Shown in pieces: positions 32,792-43,387 of a DNA stretch of 64,000 nt (position 1 is its first letter; each line of letters starts with the position of its first letter). The stretch comes from Dryocosmus kuriphilus (lineage: Eukaryota; Arthropoda; Insecta; Hymenoptera; Cynipidae), in assembly GCA_038277395.1 (NCBI GenBank), contig CM076194.1:135317230-135381229 (forward strand). Reading direction: 5' to 3'. The notes under the pieces are model-generated. The model ran no database searches. It was not told the DNA's origin and was given only the letters and a program-made list of their open reading frames with translations. The translations under genes and the position numbers were made by a program.

Positions 32792-33291
32792 NNNNNNNNN
32801 NNNNNNNNNNNNNNNNNNNNNNNNNNNNNNNNNNNNNNNNNNNNNNNNNNNNNNNNNNNNNNNNNNNNNNNNNNNNNNNNNNNNNNNNNNNNNNNNNNNN
32901 NNNNNNNNNNNNNNNNNNNNNNNNNNNNNNNNNNNNNNNNNNNNNNNNNNNNNNNNNNNNNNNNNNNNNNNNNNNNNNNNNNNNNNNNNNNNNNNNNNNN
33001 NNNNNNNNNNNNNNNNNNNNNNNNNNNNNNNNNNNNNNNNNNNNNNNNNNNNNNNNNNNNNNNNNNNNNNNNNNNNNNNNNNNNNNNNNNNNNNNNNNNN
33101 NNNNNNNNNNNNNNNNNNNNNNNNNNNNNNNNNNNNNNNNNNNNNNNNNNNNNNNNNNNNNNNNNNNNNNNNNNNNNNNNNNNNNNNNNNNNNNNNNNNN
33201 NNNNNNNNNNNNNNNNNNNNNNNNNNNNNNNNNNNNNNNNNNNNNNNNNNNNNNNNNNNNNNNNNNNNNNNNNNNNNNNNNNNNNNNNNNN
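32792..33291. other. Assembly gap (500 N)
   Basis: Exactly 500 unknown bases, the size usually used for a gap of unknown length. Any linkage across it should be treated as scaffold-level only. Confidence 0.98.
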
Positions 33292-33400
33292 CGAACTAAT
33301 GCTTCAACTCGACTTACATCATTCCTCTTATTTCTAAACGCTTGCGACTTTGCGCTGGGCTTCCGATTCCTCTTACCATTCTTAATTTCATAACTTGACT

Positions 33401-33470
33401 CTAGTCCGCAACACTATTTTGGAAATATTCCTTTTTCGGCGACATTTTTTTTTCTAACCTGTGCACCCAG

Positions 33471-33513
<43 letters not shown>

Positions 33514-33730
33514 ATTCCAGCTTCTTCATCCATTCCTCTCCCTGACAATTTTCAGTTAGAATCCATTTTATTCTCTCTTCTGTACTCTCCCCTCCACCTT
33601 CGTCACCTGTACACCTCTCTGACACATGCAACCATGTTTCCTTCTCATACCTGCATACTCTACATACATTCTCTTCTGCATTCATCAAATACCTGCATGC
33701 TCTAACACCCTCTCCCATTCTGAATCTCAC
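33401..33730 (-). CDS. LINE ORF2 C-terminal segment with Cys-His motif
   Basis: 109 residues, open. CRVCRYEKETWLHVSERC gives a C-x2-C-x8-H-x4-C zinc motif found at the C-terminus of many insect LINE polymerases. It is followed by a run of Arg-Glu repeats encoded by the (TC)n microsatellite at 33471-33508. Confidence 0.6.
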
Positions 33731-34228
33731 TACTCTATTTCATTTATTCTCCTTTTTAATTTTTTTCAGGTACTCTGGTTCCCCTGCCCCTTAATCATTC
33801 TATACCAGCTGTTGTATCTAGAATCTGCGATTTTTCCCCATCTTTCCTCCCTTGTCTTGCCTTCATCTCTTGCTCTATTTCCTCCTACTCTCTGTCCCTC
33901 ACTTGCATACAACATTCACACCTCCTTTCATATCTCTCATCCTCCCATTTCGAATGCCCCACATTACCCCTCATCTCTTTATCCGTAACTCTCCGGGCAC
34001 ACGCTTGTGCAATTTTGCTTCCCTCTCACCTTCTTAGTTTCTCTTCGAACTTCCAGGTTCTTTTCACTTGCCTGACCACCATTTTTTCACGTCCTATTTC
34101 TTCCCTTAGCATATAACCAGGGCAGCTCCAGCTCACTCCCATCACCATCTCAGAAATCTCTCATGCAAACTTTCCACTCTTTTATGTTCTTTCCATCCCC
34201 AAATTTCCACTCCATAGCTTAACACTGA

Positions 34229-35231
34229 TCATACTAACACATCAAACATCCACACTCTCATCTTCCAGTCATCCTTAAACCTTCTTTTTCCTATACCCCA
34301 TACTTCTCCCATTACTTTGCTCGCACATTCTAATCTCTTTCTCACCTGCAGCTCGCTTCCTCCTCTCGTTTCGAACCAATATCCTAGGTACCAAAATTCA
34401 TCCACCAACTCTACCACCACGCTATTTATCTTCCATTCGTACACTAAACTGCTCCTTTTATTTCTGAAACACATCATCTTTGTCTCGTTCACATTCACTG
34501 TTAAACCCTTTTCTCTCACATATTCTTCGAATACTTTCATCAACATATTCATACCTCTTTCACCATCTGCTACTAGCACTACATCATCTGCATAAGCTAG
34601 TGAATACATTTTGCCTGTTCCTAATACTGTACCACCTTTCCCTTTCCTCTCCAACTTCTCCTCTAAATCTGCCAGAAGGATACTAAATAAAAGTGGGCTC
34701 ATCGGACACCCTTGCCTGAGCCCCCTTGGTGTCCAGAATTCCTCACCTTTCTTATCTCCTCTCTTCACTTTTATCTTAGTATCCACAAACATTTCTTTTA
34801 TCCTCTCTATTAAACCATCGTCTACTCTCACTCTCTTTCATGGCTGACCATAACACCCTCCTGTTAACTAAGCCAAATGCTGCCTTAAAGTCCACAAACA
34901 ATGCGACTAGTTTTCCTTTCTTCCGCCCTAGGTTCCTATTGACTAGTTAGTTGATCACATAGACGTTATCTGTGGTTCCCATCCCTTTTCGGAAACCCGT
35001 TTGATTATGTGGTATACTTCCTTTTCCTTCCATCTGTCTTTCCAATCTCCTTCTAAGCACTTCCGCATAAATTTTATACCCCACCGACATGAGTGTAGTA
35101 CCTCTATATTCATCTACCCTTTTCCCCTCCCCTTTCTTAATCAACGGTACTACCAGCCCTGTCTTCCATTCCTCCGACCATCCTTCTCCTTTCCATACCT
35201 TATTGCATATCCTCCACATTTCGTCCCTCAC
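34229..35231 (-). pseudogene. LINE reverse transcriptase, two frames
   Basis: Upstream piece: WKTGLVVPLIKKGEG, YRGTTLMSVGYKIYAEVLRR and IPHNQTGFRKGMGTTDN. After stops and a frame change near 34840-34940, where the block LVALFVDFKAAF is still legible, the downstream piece has TPRGLRQGCPMSPLLFSILL and the catalytic YADDVVLVADGE, then the thumb LTVNVNETKMMCFR. All key RT motifs are present but not in one frame. Confidence 0.8.
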
Positions 35232-35621
35232 CCCTATTCCTCCATATTACAGTGCTTCATTTTCCAAGCCATCTTACCCTGTTGCCTTGTTTTCCTTTCA
35301 ACCTTATAATCGCCTCATTTACCTCATCCCTGCTAATCTCGTTTACTTATCCTCGTCCCCATCTACTACCTTTCTCCCTTCTCCCTTTACCCTGTATTCC
35401 ACGCCTCCTAACAGCTTCTTAAAGTGCTGCGTCCACTCGATCTCAACTCTTCCCTTACCTTATCAATCACTCTTTTTAGTTTTCCTGGCAGCGTGTCTAC
35501 TCCTTCCTCTTCCAAACCCCCTAACTCCTCGTTTTCCATTTTTTCTCTAAATTCTCTCAAGTTTTCCTCTCCCCAACTGCCCATTTTCAATTTCCTTTCT
35601 CTCTTTCTTTTCCTCTTCCCC

Positions 35622-36060
35622 CTATTGCAATTTTTGGCACCACATCTCAATTGTCGCGATCACCTGAAAGTGTTCTGAGCCTATCACGTTACCCACTTCC
35701 ATTTTTACCATCAGCTTCCTTATTCTTTCTTCTACCAGAACGTAATCTATAACGGTATCCCCTATACCTGCGTACGTATATTCTCCTTCTTCATCCCCCT
35801 TTATATTGCCATTACAAATAAACCATCCCGCCTCTCCCAGCAAATCCAGTAGCCTTCTTCCCTCCCGGTCCGTTTCCTTTTGTTTCGAGTTTCTTACGAA
35901 CACCTCCTTTTCTCTATCCCATACCTCTCCCCCTTGTTCCCCTGTCCATGCATTCAAATCCCCTCCTATTAGGACCAGCCTGTCTTCTTTTTCCTCGGTC
36001 CATTTCCTTATTGTTTTCCATCCTTCCTCTTCTCCTCTTCTTCTGTATATATAATTGAAA
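35622..36060 (-). pseudogene. LINE AP-endonuclease fragment
   Basis: C-terminal half of an APE-type endonuclease that would nick the target: VLIGGDLNAWTGEQGG (the GDLN/A motif), RRLLDLLGEAGWFICNGN, YTYAGIGDTVIDYVLV (the D.IDY motif) and GNVIGSEHFQV (the S-D/E-H motif). The N-terminal catalytic block is missing because the element is 5'-truncated here. Confidence 0.75.
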
Positions 36061-36480
36061 GCTTCAGTTTGAAAGAATATAAATCTGAAATTATTTTTAA
36101 ACAACTGACTTGCTTCAAATAATAATGCAAAGTAAAAATTATTATTATTTATAAAGGATGTAAATTATGATCGATAAATGTATAATTATTATAAAATATT
36201 AAAAAGTTATTGATAAATTATTATTCTTCTTAATACAAGAAACTTTTAAACTGCACACACGAAAAGCTAGGTTTCCTAAAAGGCTATTATTTGAGCAATT
36301 ATAAAATATCTTTACTTAAGTTGTTTCGAGAATGAAAAATATATATTTCTAAAGAATTAATTTAAATGCTTTAGAAAGGAATTAAATAAATAAAATAGAT
36401 TGAATATATTTTCATTAACTCAATTTCGATTTAATATTTTTCAGTTGAAAAATTGAATAAATAGAATGAACTGAATACAT
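36054..36480 (-). repeat. Dispersed repeat A, copy 1
   Basis: Reverse complement of 59842-60215 with small indels. Shared blocks: AGCTTTTCGTGTGTGCAG on the other copy, TAAATTAATTCTTTAGAAAT, TTATACATTTATCGATCATA. Part of the same repeat occurs at 55846-55921 and 56924-57010. No coding capacity. Confidence 0.75.
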
Positions 36481-36957
36481 CGGGGTGAAGAAGAGCAAGG
36501 CTGCAAGCTCTCGCTGAATGCGCCGTCTATATTTATCGCGAGTAACTAAATCGGTCCCGCTTCTACTTTTATAATATCTCTGACCTAGTACAAAGTGCAT
36601 CTGTTGCCATTTATTATTTTTATAATAAACTTTTATTGCTCCCCGAATTCGCGCTTTTGACACACACTGTTCTTTTACATTTATTAATATTTTCCCAAAT
36701 TTTTTCCGCATTATTTTAAGTTTTATTTTTGAATACGAGTCAAAAGATATCGATCTCAGGACTGACTTGGTCATGTGACCCACCTTTTACATAGCCTTAA
36801 TCAAAGATATTATAAAGGTAGATGCGGGTCGGGGTGTCAGAGTGTGGGAACGATACGTAGTTATATACATATACTGGTAATCACTTTTTCTGCTCTATGT
36901 AGATGGTGCCCTCACCGTACTACGAAGTGCAGCGTTGGTTTTTATCGATTCTCCTAA
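36481..36957. other. Unrecognised sequence between repeat A and the 15-kb structure
   Basis: A small GC-richer patch (36480-36560) and a minus-strand open stretch of ~100 codons at 36415-36783 with no recognisable motif. I see no supportable gene. Confidence 0.4.
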
Positions 36958-38299
36958 CATTTAACGGTAAAGCAGGAGCAAAGCTTTTTTAAGGTTATGA
37001 AAGTTTGACATTCAACATCACAACATAAACACAGCATTTCCAAAAGTTATAATAAACCAAAAACACTGGAGTACTTTAATATTTCGGAGTTCAGTTTCAA
37101 ATTCTTTGGCTACGATTCGAAATTTCGCAGTTTTATGAGCACTTCTAAATACAAGTTGCTCAATTTCAAACACTACTCGTAAAATTGTTTAATTCTTATG
37201 GATTTCATTTGATAATTTCAATTTTTAGATTTGTAATTTTGTAATTGTTTAATTTTACATGTTAAAAATGTGAAAATATACATTTTCCAATGCTTATTAC
37301 CAGTGAATCACTCTCTTTTATCTTTATAGGCTCCTTTTAAAAGTTACTTTTAGTTTTCTTTTCGAAATATTTCTTTAATTGAAAGCATTTTTAATTAAAC
37401 TCTTTAAGCTGCGTTTAGATTGATGTACCCCAGATTGTTTGGTTTAAAATTATATTTCAAGCAATAGTATAATTTTGAAAGCTTATAAAAAAACAGTATT
37501 GGTAAGTATTGGTTCCATCAGTAGTTTTTCCAACATTACGAATTGGATTTCCAATACTTACCAAAACTACTTTTTCATAAAAAGTTATATAAAATTGATT
37601 AAAATCATAAACCTTTAAAATTTAATAATTCTAGGTCTAAACTATTACTATTTCTTCCCTAGATTTCTTTCTAGCCTAAAAACAAGTTAAAAGAAAAATG
37701 ACCTATGAGAAAAAGTCAAATTTATTGTTGACCTTTATTTTTGTAGGTAAAAAGAAAACGTGGTAGAAAAAGAAACTGGTAGATAATACTGTTTAAATGG
37801 ATAATATTAACAGTTCAAAATCGCCAAAAAAGGTGGAATTGTCTCAAAAACCACTAAATGCTTATTTTATAAATAAAAAATCTGCCCGCTTCGAAGGCAC
37901 ATTCTCATTTCGCGCGAAGCATTAGCGCGCCTAGGGCACGCGTCTGTTGGAACTCGCGCTGCGCGCTCGATACGCTAGCTACCTCGCGCTACGCGCTGGG
38001 TGCTTGTACATCCCCCTAGGAAATTTGTAAGTATGGACCTTTTAAAATTAAAGATCGAACTATTGACCAGTAAAATTGGTAATTTTGAATTTGTTGTTAA
38101 AGCTCTTTCGGCTTTAGCAAATACATTCTCATCACATGTCTCGCGCTTCGCATTCAAATAAAGTTTCTCCAAAATGTGACATTTCTTTTGCAGTTTGAGT
38201 GAAAATAAAACTTTTTATTTTTAGTAACATTTTTCACAATTAAAACAAAAACTATGAGTCCCATGAAATCATGGTCTGAAGCAAATATGTAAACAACTA

Positions 38300-39660
38300 T
38301 TATACGTTTCATGAATAAACTATGGGTTGGATCAAAAAATAATTTTAAGCAACTTTGTAGATCTTTTTAAGGTGAACAACTTTCTTAATTATCATTTTTT
38401 TCGTATCTTGCATAGTTTTGCTGAAAAGTGGATTTGTTTGTATTTAATAACATATTTGACGAATAACGCAAAAACTATGCCTTTCCGAAAAAATTATAGG
38501 AAGCAAATTTTTAGATCTTTTTGAGATGAACAACTTTCCTTATTATGATTTTCTTCGTGTCTTACATATTTTGGCAGGAAATTTGAGTTCCTGATTTTTG
38601 CAAAGAAATTATGATGAATAAAACCAGAAACGTTGGTCAAAAACCGCTGGTTATCGAACTCGTCCTTAATTTTCACACCTTGAAGAAGCCTGTCAAAGCG
38701 CAGTCTAATCCGATTAGTCCTTCGAAAGTCATCGTGTTCACAGACGACGACACAACGACGACGACAACAACAGACAGAAACCAACATAAAGCGTGTCTTT
38801 TCGGAATCAGGGGGTCATGAAACGTCGAGATTTGTTGAAATCCGCGCAAGTTAGTTTTCACACAAAACTAATACCTTCTCATTGAGATGAGAATGTAATT
38901 ATAAAAATTGCATTTTCCAGCCCGACTATGTGAAAAATTAAGAAATTCACGTTTTTGATACACTTTAATTAACTGGTAAGCGTGAGAAACGTAATGAGAA
39001 TGCGCCTGAGTAGCGGGCAGATTTTTTTAATAATCTTTACTAACTTTCTTATTGACTTCACAGTAATGTATTTTTTGATTAAAACAACTATTATACGTTT
39101 CATGAGCAAACTATACGTTGGATCAAAAAATAGTTATAAGAAAATATGTAGACATTTTTAAGGTAAACAACTTTGTTTATCATGGGTTTTTTCTTATTTT
39201 GCATATTTTGGCGGGAAATTTGAATTTTTGATTTTTAGAAAGAAATTATGTTGGATAAAACCAGAACCTTTATTCAACAACCGCTGGTTGACGAACTCGT
39301 CCTTACTTTTCACGCCTTAAAGAAGTATTCCAAAGCGTAATCCAATCCGATTAGTCCTTCGAAAGTTTTCGTGTTCACACACAAAAACGACAATAACGAC
39401 GACAACGACGACAGACACCAACGTAAAACATGTTTTTTCGGATTCTGGGGGTCATTAAACGTCGAGATTTGATGAAATTCGCGAAAGTCAGTTTTCACAT
39501 AAAACTAATACCCTCTCATTGAGATGAGAATGTAAAGATTAGAATCACACTTTTTAACTTGATAATTTTTGAAGGAAAAAACCTCAGCTTTATTTTCAAA
39601 TAAAAAAATTAATTAATACCTTCTCATTCAGATGAGAATGTAAAAATAAAAAATGCCATG
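38300..39660 (+). repeat. Dispersed repeat B/C block inside the left arm
   Basis: Two rounds of the same order: the ~157-bp satellite-like monomer (CTTGCATA.TTTTG.CG.GAAATTTGA), then a block with CGAAGGACTAATCGGATTGG (reverse here), a GAC/GTC trinucleotide run, GGGGGTCATGAAACGTCGAG, and the small hairpin ATTCTCATCTCAATGAGAA. Further copies: 49690-50520, 55438-55850, 60216-62295. Confidence 0.7.
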
Positions 39661-39711
39661 TTGTACGAGCTTATTTATTTTCAACGTGCAATCATTGAGC
39701 TTAGATGTTAG

Positions 39712-40179
39712 TCATTGACTGTATTCATGACTCGTAGTGGATTGAACGTCATCAATTCGCTTTTCCAGATCATCAAGTCTAATAACCATTGCTCTGCTTA
39801 CTTCAGAAACCTTTATTGAACTTTCGTTAACTGCATCAATCTTGGAGATGATGTCATTGCGTAGACTTTCCAAACCACAGTCACCCAATTTTTCGCTAAT
39901 TGCAGAAAACATGGCATAAATAGCATCTAAAGGGCCTGAAAGATGCTTGCCGATAACAGTATAGTTTGCAACATCGACATGGGGGGGGGGGGGGGCAGAA
40001 GAATAGCAGAAGGTAGCGGTGCAGAGTGGGTAGCCACAAGCGTAGGGGCAACAGGCTGTGTAGCACCAGCATCTGATTTGCCTATACGAAGAGGCCTGAA
40101 TAGAGTGGGTCGAAGACCTATCAGACCCTTCAGAACCACCAGAAACACTTCCTAGATCTAGTTTGCATGCCACTGACAT
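39712..40179 (-). pseudogene. Coiled-coil protein fragment, unknown
   Basis: 155-residue open stretch. Its C-terminal 90 residues look genuine and coiled-coil (ISEKLGDCGLESLRNDIISK, VIRLDDLEKRIDDVQ). The N-terminal part reads better in another frame (RIGKSDAGATQPVAPTLVA), the switch coinciding with a 14-G run at 39980-39995, so a slippage frameshift is likely. It could be a LINE ORF1 or retroelement Gag fragment. It lies in a segment found only in the left arm. Confidence 0.35.
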
Positions 40180-40942
40180 CAGGTGTCAAACCAGCCATGC
40201 ACACACTACAACAAATTACCTATATCAAAGTACAATATCGTAAAGCTTCAAAATTTTAGAAGACCTCTTTTAGAAATTATGAATAAAAAACTACGCAAAA
40301 TTTCTTGTCAAGCACTTGTCCTAAACTACAAATTTAAAATGAAAAATTTCCAATTAATATTCCAAAATTTTTTTTAATATTTGAAATTCATAAATATCGC
40401 GTATGTTAAGACAGTTGGTCGAGGTGTCGAAAAATAGGTTAGAAATGTGATGTCAGTCAAATTCCCATTGAATTCCATCTGTTTTCGTATATACTACTTA
40501 TGTATTTTAAAGAGACACTTTGCAAAAAGATTTCCTCAACACGGAAGGGGTTCACGGTTGTATGAGGTACGGTTAGTAGACAGATTTCCGAAAAAAGTAA
40601 AAATATCTGTGCTAAAATAAGATAACAGAAAAGTGTTAAAATGGGGGGAAGTAGATAAAGAGTTCAAATGGTTAGAAGGAGAAAGCAATGCCAGAGTAGT
40701 ACTTACAACCTGTAAATGATTATGGAAGGCACTGGATAGATACTGCAACTGCATTCGCGGCAACGCAGCACTTTTTTTCTTTTCATGCAATTTCCCATTT
40801 TGCACAATACAACCATATTCCATGTAAAAAACATTAAATGTACAAAAATAATTTTATGCAACAAGTGGTGTTATGAAAGAATTGACAGGCCACGACGCTG
40901 TGCGCGCCAACCATGGCTGCCAAAATGCTATTGGTAATATCG

Positions 40943-41200
40943 CTACCCGTAAGCTGCTGCCACCTGCAACGCGACGGCGAGAATTTCAAATTTGAAATAC
41001 ACTTGTATGGTGTAAATGTCAATGTAATATTGTTATCTTGTGCACAAATGTAATTTAAAAATATTGCTTTGACGAATTTTCAATATTAAATTATATTTCT
41101 GTACAATATAACAATATTACATTGACATTTACACCATACAATTGTATTTCAAATTTGAAATTCCCGCCGTCGCGTTGCAGCTGGCAGTAGCTTACGGTAG
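40943..41200. mobile_element. Foldback MITE
   Basis: Near-perfect palindrome. GTAAGCTGCTGCCACCTGCA, then GCGACGGCGAGAATTTC and TGTAAATGTCAATGTAATAT on the left arm are mirrored by 41104-41200 on the right. Arms are about 90-95 bp with a ~75-bp spacer. It starts exactly where homology between the two 15-kb arms ends. No coding capacity. Confidence 0.7.
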
Positions 41201-41855
41201 TGTGATGAGCGCACATGTGTGCTCATCTTTAGAGTTCCTCGAGGGAGAGTTGAGGCACACTGTGTCAACTTTTTGATTGGTAGACGAACCGGTATCGGAA
41301 GTTAGCGGGGTACGCGCGTTTTTTAAATCAAATTTGTAATTCAATTATTTTTATTATACAGGGAGATGTAGAAAACTTTATTTAAACCTTGTAAATCAAT
41401 GTGCATGAAATAATACTTATAAAAAGTTATTTTATGAAATAATATTAAACAAATGTAGGCTTAATGTTTCAAAAATTTAAAGTTATACAATCTCGAAGCT
41501 ATTTTCTGACAAAATCATTTCGTTTTACAAACAAATTTTATTTTATTGTTATATAAATTTATTTTTCAATAACAGAGAACCCATTTTCATTAAAAATGTT
41601 ATTATTATATCATTGAAATTTGCAGGACAATCCTAAAAGAATTTTAAAAACCTAATTGAAACGTACGTTGACCAGGTTATTATTATATTTTTTTAACCTA
41701 ATATTTTTGCCTTTTATAAAGGAGTAAATTAGTATTATGAGTAAGCAAATATTTTAATTGGATATATGAAAGTTTTTTATTGTACAAAAAGCAATAAGAT
41801 GTGAAATTATTAAATACATATTAAAATAAGTGTATTATTTTGTAAACAAATATAC

Positions 41856-41950
<95 letters not shown>
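41201..41950. other. AT-rich non-coding region with (AT)n
   Basis: No supportable gene. A pure AT dinucleotide run occupies about 41856-41949. The end of the interrupted THAP gene on the minus strand may lie here, but its last exon was not resolved. Confidence 0.5.
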
Positions 41951-42068
41951 CTAATACAATGCAATACATTACAGTATATCCCAAAAATAACATTTAAATT
42001 ACTGGAATGTAGTATGCATGGCCATGCCTCGGATCGAAACTTAGAGGGAAACTGTTCCACAGGCGGAA

Positions 42069-42073
42069 CGACG
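42069..42073. repeat. Transib target-site duplication, left
   Basis: CGACG, identical to 46360-46364. With one copy and the element removed, the minus-strand THAP exon is continuous and in frame. Confidence 0.9.
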
Positions 42074-42962
42074 CACAGTGGTTAAAAATTGGAATTTACC
42101 CTTCATAATCGGCTACAGGTCGTATTTCTTGACCGATTTGGATGTTTTTTTTTTTGAAATTCTCAGCATAAAATTCTTAAGAGAACTGTGGATTTCGATT
42201 TTTTAATTTTTTCCACAGAGCAACAATATATAAACAAATATAGTGACAAAATGGGCAATTTCAAATTTCTGAATTTTTATCTCACGAAAAAATATATATA
42301 AAAAACTCATTATCAGTCTGAATTATTGCCCATGCATTCATAGAACAGAATTAAATCAATAAATATTTAACTTAATTATTATAAACAATTTTTATAAACA
42401 AATTTCTATGAGTGCTTTTTTTTCATAGAAAAAAATTTTTTCTTTACGATAATTGCAAGTAGATTCCATAAGAGTCATATTTGGTAACAAAAAGTTAGCA
42501 TTAGTTAATAATTAACATTTTTATAAACAATTTTATAAACAAATTCTTCATAATTGAGATTTTCTCACAGTAAAAGTCATTTTTTCTGGCCGAAAGTGAT
42601 TCATAGTCCTCTTTAGAAACATTTATATACTGTAAGTGTTATAAATAAACAATATAAATTGTTAATAACAATTAAATTAAACAATCCCCCCAATCGGTCG
42701 TTTTATGGTGGAAATAAATGGGATTTTCTTTAATTATTATAATAATTAATTAGAGTGACATTTGTTGCGATGATTAACCAACAAAATTAAGCAATAAATA
42801 ATTTACAAGATTGTTATAAACAATTTTATAACTAAAATTTTTCATTTTCTATGGTAAAAAGGACAGCTTTCCACTGAAATAATCGGCAATAAAGTGACAG
42901 TTGTTGCAAAATTCAATGTGGAGCATTAGATAATAACTTGTGTAATTGTTATTAACAATTTT
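42074..42962 (+). repeat. Transib left terminal inverted repeat
   Basis: 889 bp, matching 45467-46359 in reverse. The differences I noticed are homopolymer lengths near 42146, 42295 and 42585 and one substitution near 42680. It holds several short internal inverted motifs such as ATTGTTATTAACAATT. Confidence 0.9.
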
Positions 42963-43009
42963 CATAACAAATTGTCTATAACAATCTTGTTAATCCAGTA
43001 TAATCTAAT

Positions 43010-43106
43010 CTAATCAAATCAAATCTAAACTTATCTAATCTAATCTGATCTAATCTAATCTAATCTAATCTAATATAATCTATTCTATTCTAATCAAATC
43101 TAATGG
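43010..43106 (+). repeat. (TAATC)n array between left repeat and transposase
   Basis: Some 18 imperfect copies of the pentamer CTAAT/TAATC with A/T variants. It lies just inside the left inverted repeat and is absent on the right side. Confidence 0.85.
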
Positions 43107-43387
43107 TGGTTATGTAATTCACCGCTAGGTAGATGTCTCGCAGCGCAGCTGGAGCTCTCACAAGAGAAGTTAGGCTTTTACTTTATAAAAGTAAAAGGGG
43201 TTGCGGTCAAATTACCTTTATATGATTTGCTTTCGGCATCATTGAAACGTATTTTGCGCAGGTTTGTACCATTGAGTATTACTCTCTTATTATTATTTTC
43301 TTTTATTATTGTTTTATTATTTTGTTTTGTTCCTTTGTTTTCTGCTTTTGTTTTCTTTTTTGTTGTTGTTGGTAATCAGTTTTCATT

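Larger units (their letters stand above)
33292..36060 (-). mobile_element. LINE (non-LTR retrotransposon), truncated, ORF2 remnant
   Basis: On the minus strand: endonuclease remnant (35622-36060), linker (35408-35620), reverse transcriptase in two pieces (34947-35231 and 34229-34831), a C-terminal CCHC-like segment (33401-33730) and a 3' untranslated part cut by the gap. The 5' end stops near 36055 against a dispersed repeat. Multiple frame changes and stops (for example near 34940) make it inactive. The start of a related LINE lies at 62296-64000. Confidence 0.82.
36958..40946 (+). repeat. Left inverted arm
   Basis: Homologous in reverse to 49099-52075. Good matches are 36958-37660 (with the nested hairpin TTGGTAAGTATTGG / CCAATACTTACCAA at 37500-37570), the GC-rich block near 37880-37960, repeat blocks at 38300-39660, and 40250-40345. 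The stretches 39660-40240 and 40350-40808 have no counterpart in the other arm. Confidence 0.7.

Noticed and set aside
32712..33299. 195-residue open frame
   Set aside because: It exists only because the 500 N are translated as unknown residues.
33626..35678. Several plus-strand Ser/Pro/Leu-rich open frames
   Set aside because: Antisense of the purine-rich LINE ORF2, which explains their composition.
38494..38787. 97-residue minus-strand gene in repeat B/C
   Set aside because: Equivalent frames in other copies of the repeat are broken at different places, so there is no sign of coding constraint.
41857..41949. Tyr-Ile repeat protein on the minus strand
   Set aside because: Translation of the (AT)n microsatellite.
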